Shown: positions 45,110-55,021 of the stretch, piece by piece | Layout: every line of letters starts with the position of its first letter | How positions within the stretch are numbered: the first letter of the stretch is position 1 | Source of the DNA: Segatella albensis DSM 11370 = JCM 12258 | GTDB lineage: Bacteria; Bacteroidota; Bacteroidia; Bacteroidales; Bacteroidaceae | NCBI RefSeq assembly: GCF_000426565.1 | Contig: NZ_AUFP01000001.1 | Span: forward strand, 1 to 64,000 | Length of the DNA: 64,000 nt | Reading direction: 5' to 3' | Notes under the pieces: model-generated | Seen by the model: only the letters and a program-made list of their open reading frames with translations | Databases searched by the model: none | Told to the model about the DNA's origin: nothing | Program-made: the position numbers and the translations under genes

Positions 45110-46519
45110 ATGGGAAATCCTAAAGCATTTCTAACAATAGGTCGTAAAGAAGCTGGCTATCGTCCCATCCACGACCGTATACATGATTTTGGAGAAGTAG
45201 AACAAACTCTAAATAGTAATGACCGCAGAACTCAGGCTAGTCGTTGTATGGATTGCGGTGTTCCTTTCTGCCACTGGGCTTGTCCTTTAGGCAACAAGCC
45301 ACCAGAGTGGAACGATGCTCTATACAAGGGTGACTGGGAGTTGGCGTATAAGTTGCTTACTGCAACGAATGATTTTCCGGAGTTCACAGGACGTATCTGT
45401 CCTGCACTCTGCGAAAAGGCATGTATCCTCAACCTGACGGAACATGAGCCTACTACCAACCGTGAAGATGAATGTGCCATCATCGAGCATGCCTTCCAGG
45501 AGGATTTCGTCAAGGTGCGCATACCATCAAGAAACGGTAAGACTGCCGTTGTCATCGGTGCAGGTCCTGCCGGACTTTCTACGGCGACTCAACTCAACCA
45601 AAAAGGTTATAAGGTTACAGTCCTCGAAGCTCGCGAGAATGCCGGTGGTCTACTTAGATATGGTATTCCTAACTTCAAACTGAACAAGGAGATCATCAAC
45701 CGCCGCCTTCGACTGCTCGAAGAGGAGGGCATTGAATTCAAATATGGCGTTCATGTACTGGAAAGTGACAAGAGCGACACAAACATTCAGAACGACCCTA
45801 CCCTAGGCAAAGACAAGAAGGTCAGCATCCAGGAACTTGCCAAGAAATATGATGCTGTCGTCCTATGTACAGGAACTCCGACAGCTCGCGATCTAAAGAT
45901 TCCTGGTCGTGAACTCAACGGAGTACACTTTGCCCTAGAATTACTTTCTCAGCAGAATCGCGTTCTTGCCGGAATGGAATTCAAGAAAGGTGAACTGGTA
46001 AACGCAAAAGACAAGAATGTCCTTGTTATCGGTGGTGGTGACACCGGTTCCGACTGTATCGGTACTGCTCATCGTCAGGGATGCAAGAGCGTCACCCAGA
46101 TTGAGATCATGCCAAAACCTCCTGTTGGTCCTGAAGATCCTAAGAATCCATGGCCTAACTGGCCTCGCACCTTAAAGACCACCTCCAGCCATGAAGAGGG
46201 ATGTACACGTAGATGGAATATCAATTCATTGGAATTCCTCGGTAAGGATGGCAAATTGACAGGTGTCAAGGTACAGGAAATCGACTGGAAACCAAATCCA
46301 GAAGGAGGCAGACCACTCATGATAGAGAAAGGTAAGCCTGAAATCATCAAGGCCGACATCGTATTCCTAGCCATGGGATTCCTCCGTCCAGAACATCCGG
46401 AATTCCCAGAGAATGTCTTTATTGCCGGTGATGCTGCCAATGGTGCTTCACTTGTCGTAAGAGCATTGGCAAGTGGTAGAAAAATTGCTGCAGAAGTAGA
46501 TAAGTACTTATCTAAGTAG
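45110..46519 (+). CDS. gltD: Glutamate synthase small subunit
   Basis: GltD supplies electrons from NAD(P)H to GltB. The 469 residues contain N-terminal Fe-S Cys motifs (CMDCGVPFCHWACPLGN, then CPALCEKAC), the FAD site VVIGAGPAGLSTA, and the NAD(P)H site VIGGGDTGSDC. GFLRPEH and AGDAANGASLV lie near the end. It is followed by an intrinsic terminator. Confidence 0.98.
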   Translation: MGNPKAFLTIGRKEAGYRPIHDRIHDFGEVEQTLNSNDRRTQASRCMDCGVPFCHWACPLGNKPPEWNDALYKGDWELAYKLLTATNDFPEFTGRICPALCEKACILNLTEHEPTTNREDECAIIEHAFQEDFVKVRIPSRNGKTAVVIGAGPAGLSTATQLNQKGYKVTVLEARENAGGLLRYGIPNFKLNKEIINRRLRLLEEEGIEFKYGVHVLESDKSDTNIQNDPTLGKDKKVSIQELAKKYDAVVLCTGTPTARDLKIPGRELNGVHFALELLSQQNRVLAGMEFKKGELVNAKDKNVLVIGGGDTGSDCIGTAHRQGCKSVTQIEIMPKPPVGPEDPKNPWPNWPRTLKTTSSHEEGCTRRWNINSLEFLGKDGKLTGVKVQEIDWKPNPEGGRPLMIEKGKPEIIKADIVFLAMGFLRPEHPEFPENVFIAGDAANGASLVVRALASGRKIAAEVDKYLSK

Positions 46520-46548
46520 TTATCCTATCAATTATAATCAAGCAGAAA

Positions 46549-46591
46549 GAGGGTGCTTCAATAGATCGCTATTGATGCGCCCTCATCTTTT
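46549..46591 (+). terminator. Intrinsic terminator after gltD
   Basis: A 16-bp stem with one wobble and one mismatch (GAGGGTGC ... against GCGCCCTC) and loop ATCG spans 46549-46584, followed by ATCTTTT. Confidence 0.75.
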
Positions 46592-46631
46592 AATATGATC
46601 TGTTTACGGCATCATATCATGCCGTCATACA

Positions 46632-47515
46632 TCAATCACACTTATAGGTATCAGGAATCTGTGGCATAGCACCATTCTGAGTACATACGTAAGCACTCAC
46701 GCGAACAGCCAAATGATGAGCCTCTTCTACGGTCTTACCACGCAAGATAGCAGCACAGAAAGAACCTGTAAAGGAATCTCCGGCACCTACGGTATCTGCA
46801 ACTTCAACCTTTGGTGTTGGCTGACAAGAAACCTTTCCCGGAGTAAACACATAGCTGCCATTCACGCCACAGGTCAGCACCAACATGTCGAGGTTGTACT
46901 TTCCTAATATCAAGAAGCATTTATTCTCGATATCCAAACCAGGATAACCAAACATACGGCCAATAGTGACGAGTTCTTCATCATTGATTTTTAGGATGTT
47001 ACAACGCTTCAATGACTCTTGGATAATTTCCTTGGTATAAAACTGCTGACGCAAATTGATATCGAAGATCTTCACACAATCCGATGGAGTACTATCCAGG
47101 AACTTATAGATCGTTTCACGGCTCACGACATTACGCTGAGCAAGAGAACCGAAACATACGGCCTGAGCATGGCGCGCGATATTCTCGATAGATTCAGAGA
47201 AAGGTATATTATCCCATGCTACATTCTCCTTGATATCATAGGTTGGTATGCCCTCAGCATCCAATTCTACTAAGACAGTACCCGTAGGATAAGGTACACG
47301 AGGCATCTCATAATTCAATTTCTTCTCCTCCAACTGTTGAACAGTCTCCTTGGAAAGAGCATCTTCTCCAAGTGCACTTACAGCTATTGTCTGTAAGCCA
47401 AACTGACCAGCATGATAGGCAAAGTTAGCAGGCGCTCCACCTAATTTCTTTCCGTCCGGAAGAACATCCCAAAGGGCTTCTCCCAAACCTACTACATAAC
47501 GATTGTTTTTTCCAT
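46632..47515 (-). CDS. PfkB-family fructokinase with a frameshifted start
   Basis: A ribokinase-family sugar kinase, most like fructokinase: GEALWDVLPDGKKLGGAPANFAYHAGQFG at the start and DTVGAGDSFTGSF with the catalytic Asp near the end. The in-frame part begins at TTG 47486. The likely true ATG is at 47515, but it is one base out of frame: an A6 run (T6 at 47506-47511) would need to be A7 to read MEKNNRYVVGLGEALWD. There is an in-frame TAA just upstream, so no ATG start exists without a shift. This may be a sequencing error, a phase-variable tract or true damage. The neighbouring decayed fructose-type sensor supports a fructose role. Confidence 0.85.
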
Positions 47516-47565
47516 TTTAGTGTTTCATTAATATAATGTGAGTTTGACGAATGGAATGTGAAGCT

Positions 47566-47757
47566 CTAGAATTCTTCTAATATGATATCCGCCACATCCT
47601 GTGGTGTGTTGAATTCCATACCTTCCAACAGTTCCTCGTCTTCCAGTTCTGCGAGCATTTCACGAGCTTCCAATTCGTCTATTTTAGGTTCTCCGTTCTC
47701 ATCCTTCGCTGCCAGTACAGCCTCAAGGATAGCTTGTCTATATTCTTTAATATCCAT
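47566..47757 (-). CDS. Small acidic protein of unknown function
   Basis: A 63-residue protein, very acidic (many Glu and Asp) and helical, with the start MDIKEYRQAILEAVLAAKDENG and LEAREMLAELEDEELLEGM in the middle. It has no signal or membrane segment. It has its own promoter (TATTTTTG) and is divergent from mutY. The family is not recognised, but the regular helical pattern and promoter support a real gene. Confidence 0.7.
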   Translation of the reverse strand: MDIKEYRQAILEAVLAAKDENGEPKIDELEAREMLAELEDEELLEGMEFNTPQDVADIILEEF

Positions 47758-47777
47758 ATTTTTTTCGTTTTACGTCG

Positions 47778-47809
47778 CAAAAATAATAAAATTATGCTAT
47801 TTTTGCAAC
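47778..47809. promoter_or_regulatory. Overlapping divergent promoters of mutY and the small acidic gene
   Basis: Leftward TATTTTTG (47785-47778) with GTTG (47809-47806) 20 bases upstream. Rightward TATTTTTG (47798-47805) 7 bases before the mutY ATG at 47813. The leftward -33 box overlaps the rightward start region. Confidence 0.5.
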
Positions 47810-47812
47810 GAA

Positions 47813-48823
47813 ATGGATAATACTTTTGCTTCAACATTATTAGAATGGTTCTCAGCAAATGGACGTGACTTGCCTTGGCGACATACCCGAGACCCTTATG
47901 CTATATGGCTCAGTGAGGTAATCCTTCAACAGACTCGTATTGTGCAAGGCATGGATTATTGGCATCGCTTCATGCAGACATGGCCTGATGTGGAATCTTT
48001 GGCTGCTGCCAGCGAGGACGATGTGCTCAAGGCTTGGCAGGGATTAGGCTATTACAGTAGGGCACGCAACTTACATACTGCGGCTCGACAGATTGTAAAA
48101 CTGGGCCATTTCCCCGACACACTCAAAGATATCAAACTCTTGAAGGGAGTTGGCGACTATACAGCGGCTGCCATTGCCAGTTCGGCTTATGGCATCCCTG
48201 CGGCTGCCGTTGACGGTAATGTGTATCGGGTGTTATCCAGAATTGAGGGCATCGACACACCGATAAATTCTACGGAAGGTAAGAAGGTGTTTGCTGCATT
48301 GGCACAGTCGTTGATTCCTCATGATCGCGCCGCTGACTTCAACCAGGCTATGATGGATTTTGGTGCTACGCAATGCACTCCGAAGTCGCCCCTCTGTTCG
48401 CAATGTCCTTACATGGAACAATGTGTGGCTTATCGCGAGAACAGAATCGATGAGCTACCGGTGAAAATCAAGACCACAAAGGTAAAGAACCGTTATCTTA
48501 CCTATGTCATGATTCATCACCATGATAAGATCGCCATTCATCAACGGGGAACCGGTGACATCTGGCAAGGGTTATGGGAACCTTATCTCTTAGAGGGTGA
48601 ACAGGTGCAACTACCCGACTGGCAGGGAGTATGGGAACTCTGTAAACAGTCGGTAAAGCATGTACTTACACATCGAGTGCTCTTTGCTGACTATTATCAG
48701 TTCTATGCTGACAAGAAACCAGTCCTACCACCTGACTATATCTGGATCAACAAGAATGATATTGACAAATATGCTATTCCTCGTTTAATAGAGATCTTAT
48801 TGGAGCCAAAGACTTCACGATAA
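47813..48823 (+). CDS. mutY: A/G-specific adenine glycosylase
   Basis: MutY removes adenine opposite 8-oxoguanine. The start is set at MDNTFASTLLEWF (336 residues); the open frame reaching back to 47582 is antisense to the small acidic gene and Ser-rich noise. Catalytic E35 (WLSEVILQQT) and D134 (AAVDGNVYRV) flank the helix-hairpin-helix LKGVGDYTAAAIAS. The 4Fe-4S ligands are in CTPKSPLCSQCPYMEQC (C-x6-C-x2-C-x5-C), and a NUDIX-like 8-oxoG domain ends the protein. Confidence 0.96.
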   Translation: MDNTFASTLLEWFSANGRDLPWRHTRDPYAIWLSEVILQQTRIVQGMDYWHRFMQTWPDVESLAAASEDDVLKAWQGLGYYSRARNLHTAARQIVKLGHFPDTLKDIKLLKGVGDYTAAAIASSAYGIPAAAVDGNVYRVLSRIEGIDTPINSTEGKKVFAALAQSLIPHDRAADFNQAMMDFGATQCTPKSPLCSQCPYMEQCVAYRENRIDELPVKIKTTKVKNRYLTYVMIHHHDKIAIHQRGTGDIWQGLWEPYLLEGEQVQLPDWQGVWELCKQSVKHVLTHRVLFADYYQFYADKKPVLPPDYIWINKNDIDKYAIPRLIEILLEPKTSR

Positions 48824-48855
48824 GTTCTCTTTATGTCATCGTTAAAATTTGATTT

Positions 48856-50637
48856 ATGAAGAAATCTATCCTGCTTATCATCGCATCTTTCATTTTCTTT
48901 GCTTGCACTAACAAGCATAAGACATATACGATTGGTGTGTCGCAATGTTCGGAAGATGTCTGGCGACAGTATATGAATGATGCGCTGCGCACGGCTTCTT
49001 ATCAATATGATAATGTGGATATGAAATTTGTCTCTACTCAAGACAACAGTATAGAACAGAAGAATCAGATTAACCGGTTGATAGACTAGGGCGTTGACTT
49101 GCTGATCGTGTCACCCAACCAGATGCATACCATTACTGCTGCCATCGACCGTGCCACGCATAAGGGTATCCCGGTGATTCTCTTCGACAGAAAGACGGAC
49201 AGTCGTGATTATACAGCCTTCATTGGTGCTGATAATCATAAGATTGGTAGGATGATGGGGGAATATGTCGCCGAGGCTCTTCATGGTAAGGGTAACATCG
49301 TTGAGATCGAGGGTCTTCTGTCGTCTTCGCCTACGATAGAGCGACATAAGGGATTCGTAGAGGCGATAAGCAAATATCCCGGTCTGAAACTCATTGATTC
49401 GGAATCGGCTGGATGGAAACAAGATTCGGCAAGGTCGGTATCCTACTCGTGGTGATTTGGTGATGCATCTTGCCATGAATATCTTACAGGGGAAACCTTA
49501 TAAGAAGGAAAACTTGCTACAATCGACACTCGTCACCAGGGAGAATGCAGAACGAATGTTGATGATGCGAAACGAACTGGCTAGTCAGGTTCAACAGGTG
49601 GAGGATTTACATCATAAGATAGACAAGTTCTTTATAGATCTGGAGCATCAGCGTGTATATCTGTTCATGACGATCATCATCAGTATCCTAATACTGATCA
49701 TTTTCTTCTTCCTCTATCGTGAACTGATGAGACGTCATCAGCAAGGGAAACAAAGGGCACAAGCAAAACTTCGTTTCTTCACTGATGTGAGTCATCGGGT
49801 GCGCACACCACTCACACTCATCATCGACCCTATAGAGCAACTGGCCAAGGATGAGAGTATACAAGGAAGTAGCAAGGAGATCATCAATATGGTGAAACGT
49901 AATGCGATATCGTTACAGAAAATCGTAGAAGACTTACTCGATGAGGAAAAGTTACGTTCCTGGGTGGAGCATCCTACCTCACAGGATACATCAGCATCAG
50001 CGCAGGAGGCTAACAAAAATACTCAAAATGAACTGAATGTCAACAAGATCATCAGTCATCATGAGGAGCAACCTACTCTACTCGTCATTGATGACAATGA
50101 GGATATCCGCAATTATATTCGTACCATCCTGAGCGATTCCTATACGGTTCTCGAAGCCGCCAATGGCTTGGACGGTCTGCAGTTAGCACGAAAGACGGTA
50201 CCCGATTGATTATCTGTGATGTGATGATGCCTGTCATGGATAGACAGGAATGTTGCCGGAAACTGAAAACCGATACGGCCACAAGTCATATCCCTGTGGT
50301 GATGCTTACTGCCAAGAGTCTTGATGACCAACGCATCGAAGGATACGAACATGGTGCCGATGCTTATATCACTAAACCTTTCAACAGTAAACTTCTTATG
50401 GTGCGTATCGATAACTTATTGAAGGAGCGTACGCGCCTTCGCTCTATCTTCAACATGAATGCTTCACAAGAGAAAGCCTTTGCTGAAAGTGACCGTACCT
50501 TTATCGGCAAACTCCGCCTGATTATCATGGACAACATCGGCAATAGTGATTTCAAGGTGGAGATGATCGGACAACAAGTAGGACTGAGTCGTGCCCAACT
50601 CTATCGTAAGGTGAAAATCAACATGAGTAAAAGATAG
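48856..50637 (+). pseudogene. Decayed hybrid two-component regulator with periplasmic sugar-binding sensor (BT1754-like)
   Basis: The order is lipoprotein-like signal (FFACTNK), sugar-binding domain (YTIGVSQCSEDVWR, GVDLLIVSPNQ, DRKTDSRDYTAFIGADN), a membrane helix near 49670-49725, HisKA (FFTDVSHRVRTPLTL), receiver (LLVIDDNEDIRNYI, CDVMMPVMD) and AraC-type helix-turn-helix. It is broken by an amber stop at 49087-49089, a deletion with frame change near 49434 that removes part of the sensor, loss of the HATPase domain near 49950, a frameshift near 50208 and a truncated helix-turn-helix. The layout matches the fructose-sensing BT1754 type; the nearby fructokinase supports a lost fructan locus. 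It cannot make a working regulator. Confidence 0.85.
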
Positions 50638-50650
50638 CAAGATAATCTTT

Positions 50651-51030
50651 ACAATCTTTAAACTTTATCGCAGAACTGTTAAAGAAAAATTGTTCCGATT
50701 TTTGCTTCATCTAGAACAGATAAGGGGCATTTGCCCCTTCACCAGTATGACAGATACTCCCGAAAGGGATTGACTTTTTGAACGAAGTTAACTTCATCGG
50801 CTTACGAAGTTAACTTCGTAAGTTTATGCGAATAGGTTTGTAGCCTTATGCAGTTAATTGAAAAGCCGATTTTCCTGTATATTTTAAAGATCAAAACAAA
50901 ACAAAAATCTACAATCAATTGATTATCAACTAATTGCGTTTCGACCATAATTTTAATATTCCTAATCATCCCTATCTTTAATTCTGAATCCAGGAATTAC
51001 AAGAACCTTTTGTCAGTCGGGAATTAAGAA
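50651..51030. repeat. Copy 2 of the 380-bp dispersed intergenic repeat
   Basis: Homologous along its length to 13733-14112. It starts 13 bases after the truncated end of the hybrid regulator. It contains the perfect 22-base palindrome at 50801-50822 (core GAAGTTAACTTC) and a nearby related GAAGTTAACTTC at 50784-50795. Confidence 0.75.
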
Positions 51031-51148
51031 AGGATAAGATTCGTTAACGTTCGCCTGTCTACAGACAAATTGGCAAATTCAACATAGAAGTGCAATCGGT
51101 TGACAGGTGTAACCTCAATAATCTATACCTGAAAACACCGAGGGGTCA

Positions 51149-51165
51149 GGGGGCGAGAAGCCCCC
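51149..51165. other. Short GC-rich hairpin
   Basis: GGGGGC, loop GAGAA, GCCCCC. It stands out in AT-rich DNA between the repeat and the IS30 remnant. There is no T-run, so a terminator role is doubtful. No gene is seen in 51031-51226. Confidence 0.4.
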
Positions 51166-51226
51166 ATAAACGACTTTGCATGGCAGAAGAGATTAGCAAT
51201 GCATAAAAAAGAAAAGGGAGGGATCT

Positions 51227-51481
51227 GAGTTCTACTGTCATGAGGACATAACCAAAAAGTTAGGTACTAAGGTGTACTTTGCCGACCCTCATGCGCCCTG
51301 GCAGAAAGGTGGAATAGAAAACACCAATGGACTCATACGGCAATACATCCCAAAAGGTACTGACTTCAAAGACGTAAGTCAACAAAGAATTAAGATGATA
51401 CAAAGAAAAATTAACGCAAGACCAAGGGAAAAATTAAATTTCCTCACTCCTGATGAAGTCGTTTACAAAAAAACTTCGTAA
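51227..51481 (+). pseudogene. IS30-family transposase C-terminal remnant
   Basis: The frame EFYCHEDITKKLGTKVYFADPHAPWQKGGIENTNGLIRQYIPKG is the end of the IS30 DDE core, including the ENTNGL block with the last catalytic Glu. Only about 85 residues remain, with no start codon before the internal GTG at 51272 and no upstream transposase domain. It is a dead fragment. Confidence 0.88.
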
Positions 51482-51709
51482 ATTTACACTTGCTAATTGA
51501 CTCCGCCCTCCTTTTGTTTTCTGCAAAATTACTACCTTTTCTATAAAAAAGTATACTAAACTCAAAAATGTTGCCATATATATTTTCTATTACAACTATT
51601 TTATGACACAGAAAACAGTTCTTCACCCAACCTCCTATTGCACATTCCCTTGATTCTCGCTCTTCACCTATTTTGTCTTAATTTTATATCGACTGCATTA
51701 TTTCTCCCC

Positions 51710-51746
51710 AATCCGTTGTTCTTTACAACGATTTTTGGTAACTTTG
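51710..51746. repeat. Island-flanking repeat A, left copy
   Basis: 37 bases that match 62098-62134 in 33 positions, same orientation. The core is CCGTTGTTCTTTACAAC, an inverted pair GTTGT/ACAAC, followed by T-rich DNA and GTAACTTTG. Confidence 0.65.
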
Positions 51747-51803
51747 GAAGAATTTGCAGCTTTTCTTTTGTATAAAGGCAGTCTGGGGAATTGAAAGAAA
51801 ATG

Positions 51804-51822
51804 GGGTTACGAATTGGAAACC
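51804..51822. repeat. Island-flanking repeat B, left copy
   Basis: GGGTTACGAATTGGAAACC matches 61973-61991 in 18 of 19 bases, same orientation. Confidence 0.55.
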
Positions 51823-51978
51823 GTACTCAATTCCACATTCTGCTATGAAATGCATCAAAGAACACCCGACGGTGAGCCACCGCCTGTTTCATGGCTCGTT
51901 GTCGGATGCAAAGGTAGGCATAATATCTCACATATCCAAATGTTCAGTGAACAAATTTACTCCCTCATTACCCCCTCA

Positions 51979-53407
51979 TTACTCCCTCACGAGGGAATCG
52001 GAAAGAAAGTAACCACCAGATTTACTTGAACCTGAATACTTTATAAGTCCCGCATCCTTCAAACGTTTTACATATCGCTCAACGCTTTTCACGGGAATAT
52101 CCGTCTTACTACTGAGCATTGTCGTCCTAAGCCCAGGCTGATTGTTCAGGACACAAAGAATAGATGCGAGTTTCTCTTTAATGTCTTTACCTACTCCCTC
52201 AATTACTCCCTCAAAATGAGCCATCAAATCTGTAGCGCTTTGATGTGGTTGTTCCGCACGCAGGTAATGGATATTGGGGAAAGACACCTTAACTATTTGG
52301 TCTTTAATCTCAAATATAGGAATATCAAAGCCGTGTTCCTTGCTGTCTTGAATCATTCGATGGATGCCTGTCCCCATCATCTCTATCAGCTTTCTGTAAT
52401 AGCACTGATGAGCAATATCTGGATTACGAAGCATTGACACACCTTCACCACCTTTTAATAACGGATTCCATTAAGGGTATTATTCCATAGTTAGCTATTT
52501 CTAAGCGATTAGGATAAAGGAGAATATGCATAAAGCCATTAACTGAGTTGTAATCTCTATGCACGATGGCGTTCATAATGCCTTCCCTTACTGCTACTTG
52601 TGGGTAAATCCACCTCTCCTCTCTAAGCAGACCGTCAATCTTGACACTTTTAGAATATGTAATATCTATAAACTGGAATATGGCACTGATATTCTTAAAG
52701 ATATTACCTTCAAATAGTCGTGCCTCCACCAAATCAGCATTAGAGTCCGAAGAGAATACCGACAACTTGATTCTTGTCTGGACAATGAATTGCGCTGGTG
52801 TCTTAGCGTAAAGGGCAATACAGGCATTCGTAAGATTACCATCCTTAAGAAGTCCATTCTTGATTAGGAACAATTCCTCGTCATCTATATTATTACCGCT
52901 CGTGCGAATATACTCCTTCATCGTATTTCTGACCTCATCCATCTCCAAATCGTCCATCTCAGCACCAAGGACAGGCATCCGTTCCCAGTTGAAATCAGAT
53001 TGTTTACGCTCTAACAGCATGTTGCCGATGCTCTCAGGGCTGGCCACAATGATTTCATCCCCTAACTTTTGATATATCTTTCCATCGCAATGATATGGTT
53101 TCTGTGCACCTTCCCAAACGCTTATAAGCAGTATATTTGTTCCATTATAATCAATAGAATGGATATCAATAGGAGCCGATGGGCGTATCCTGTTAGCCAA
53201 TGCCTTAGACAATCCACTTATATCTCCCTCAGACACCCCTAAAACACGTTTGTTATCATCTACTCCGATAACTATATCGCCACCACGATTATTAAGCATT
53301 GCCGTAATCGTCTTGGCAAGCATATCTTCCGTTGCTTTAGGCAAGAAATCCAAACGCTCATTCTTTTCTTGTCTCAGCAAGTTGTCTATAATAAATCTTC
53401 CATCCAT
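51979..53407 (-). pseudogene. AlbA_2 (Schlafen-like) ATP-binding regulator split by a frameshift
   Basis: The upstream 320-residue part is an AlbA_2 domain: LRQEKNERLDFLPKA, NNRGGDIVIGVDD and a long linker to the ATPase-like part (VREGIMNAIVHRDY). The downstream part continues with MLRNPDIAHQCYYRKLIEMMGTGIHRM, which is the normal next block of the COG2865 family, and ends in a winged helix (PVKSVERYVKRLKDAGLIKY). Reading shifts by +1 near 52475-52480 (IIPL, then WNPLLKGGEGVSMLRNP) restore one protein. It could be a mutation, sequencing error or programmed shift. It is the last gene of the island operon. Confidence 0.8.
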
Positions 53408-53436
53408 AACTTAATCCTCCTGTGCCAATATGTTTT

Positions 53437-53970
53437 CTATGAATGTTCTGTCTCAAACTGAGTCTTAATGTAGATGCTCATCTCGTCAAGACGATAAAAC
53501 TCCTGCGCCCAATTTCCGTTTCTTAGCGTAATGGGGATGTGATTCTTTATTACGTAGTTATACACGTCTATACTGCGAGGGTCAAAGAAGTTGTTCTTTC
53601 TCACTTCTATTTTGTCTGCGTCTTTTATCTTCGTGAACAACTTTCTTGCAAACACCACATCCCTGTGCACCAAGAACCAATACGGCTTTTTCAGTTCTAT
53701 CGCTCTTTTGATTTCTTCAAACGTGATATTCTTCTCACCGATATTCCCAGTTCCGTAATAAGGTCTGATAATACCAAGGAACAAATCGCACTCATCTACA
53801 GCATTCAGGCAGTTCTCCAGATTCGACAGTTTGGGATTCACCTTGATAGTCCCGACATGCGAATTCAGGACCTCATACCCAAGAGTCTGTAGCAATGCCA
53901 CAACCTGATACAGCTCATTTTCAAAGCCATATACAGTTGAGCCAACCATTATCTTTATCTTTCTGTCCAT
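53437..53970 (-). CDS. DUF4062 protein
   Basis: A 177-residue DUF4062 protein, a TIR-like alpha/beta fold seen in many defence genes. It begins KIKIMVGSTVYGFENELYQV and has CDLFLGIIRPYYGTG and NITFEEIKRAIELKKPYWFLVHRDV. In multi-domain defence proteins this fold often sits in front of an effector or NTPase; here it stands alone. It follows the 107-residue gene by 15 bases and precedes the AlbA_2 gene by 29 bases. Confidence 0.85.
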   Translation of the reverse strand: MDRKIKIMVGSTVYGFENELYQVVALLQTLGYEVLNSHVGTIKVNPKLSNLENCLNAVDECDLFLGIIRPYYGTGNIGEKNITFEEIKRAIELKKPYWFLVHRDVVFARKLFTKIKDADKIEVRKNNFFDPRSIDVYNYVIKNHIPITLRNGNWAQEFYRLDEMSIYIKTQFETEHS

Positions 53971-53985
53971 ATTTATACATTTTAA

Positions 53986-54309
53986 TTATGGTATCAACAG
54001 ACCTCTATATTCAAGGTCATGCTTCATTGCTTCTTCCGTATAATGGATGTCAATGTCTATTTGCTTCAGACGCTTTTCCTTTTCCTCATCTGTATGCTTG
54101 TTGTCTTGAAGCGTACTCAATTTCATTTTAGCCTTAATACATTCCAATCCGTTGTGAATCGCTAATGCACTCACAGGGGCATTGGAGTTGAATAGATGAA
54201 CCCAACTTTGTCCTGCAAGCAATTTTCCCCACTTCTCGTATTTTTGAATGTTATTAAGACATTGGTCTGTTCTGCTGTCATTTATTTGATTGTTCATGAA
54301 GTTTCTCAT
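53986..54309 (-). CDS. Small charged helical protein of unknown function
   Basis: A 107-residue soluble protein with a Lys/Glu-rich helix (DEEKEKRLKQIDIDIHYTEEAM). The family is not recognised. The start at 54309 has AAAGGG in a good position; an ATG 12 bases later is possible. It overlaps the end of the membrane-protein gene by 32 bases, so it is coupled to it. Confidence 0.6.
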   Translation of the reverse strand: MRNFMNNQINDSRTDQCLNNIQKYEKWGKLLAGQSWVHLFNSNAPVSALAIHNGLECIKAKMKLSTLQDNKHTDEEKEKRLKQIDIDIHYTEEAMKHDLEYRGLLIP

Positions 54310-55021
54310 TTAACCCTTTTGCAAAATCATATATATTCGATATTGCACTATCTATTTCATTTTGGTGATCCGATATGTATTCTTGAACCTTATTACCACG
54401 CACTAACTGTGATATGACATAAAATTCCATAATACTTTGAAATGAAGATAAACTATGCAACAGTTCTTCTTCGTCTTCTTCATCTACAACTTTACTATCT
54501 TTTATCTTGTTAATAAAAATGTCTATTTGCACAACAAGTCTCTTTGTTATAGGTCGTAAAAAAGGTTCATCCCGTAAACTCTGATTCTTGTATAGAAAAG
54601 AAGAACTATCTATTTCCATCAATTTCTTTTTGAGACTCTCTATTTTTTCAGCAGACATATGCCTTTTAAAAATAGACACTTTTATATCATTAATTAGCTC
54701 TTTGACAACATTGTAATCATCCAACCGCATCTTTGCCAAAATAGTTTGAGCCTCAAAAAGCAAATTATTAATGTGTCTATTTTCACTATTATTATCTAAG
54801 GTCGAATTTATCTTAATGATAGCACAAATATTTACTACAGCTAATACTGTTGTAATTACCCCATTGAAAATTACTATAAAAAGATTCCAGTCATTTAGCT
54901 CTTGAGAAATATTACCGTTAAAGACGGAACGATATTGATATAAAACTATACCATTCGCAATAACACATGCTAAACTAATGAAAAGCAAAGCGATAATCCA
55001 TTTATTCTGTAGCCATTTCAT
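54278..55021 (-). CDS. Two-helix membrane protein with coiled-coil tail
   Basis: The start is set at ATG 55021 (MKWLQNKWIIALLF), which overlaps the stop of the 41-residue gene as ATGA; a TTG two codons earlier is less likely. Two membrane helices lie at about residues 7-27 and 48-68, and the rest (about 175 residues) is charged and helical. The layout resembles small membrane-anchored partners in defence operons, but I recognise no family. Confidence 0.7.
   Translation of the reverse strand: MKWLQNKWIIALLFISLACVIANGIVLYQYRSVFNGNISQELNDWNLFIVIFNGVITTVLAVVNICAIIKINSTLDNNSENRHINNLLFEAQTILAKMRLDDYNVVKELINDIKVSIFKRHMSAEKIESLKKKLMEIDSSSFLYKNQSLRDEPFLRPITKRLVVQIDIFINKIKDSKVVDEEDEEELLHSLSSFQSIMEFYVISQLVRGNKVQEYISDHQNEIDSAISNIYDFAKGLNEKLHEQSNK

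Larger units (their letters stand above)
51482..51978. other. Left border region of the accessory island
   Basis: No gene is seen. It holds repeat A at 51710-51746 and repeat B at 51804-51822, both also found near 62 kb. A leftward TACCTTTG (51916-51909) and a GAGCCA/TGGCTC inverted pair (about 51874-51898) lie near the right side. Confidence 0.5.

Noticed and set aside
47582..47812. 77-residue N-terminal extension of mutY
   Set aside because: It is Ser-rich, antisense to the small acidic gene and contains the promoter; MutY starts at MDNTFAS.
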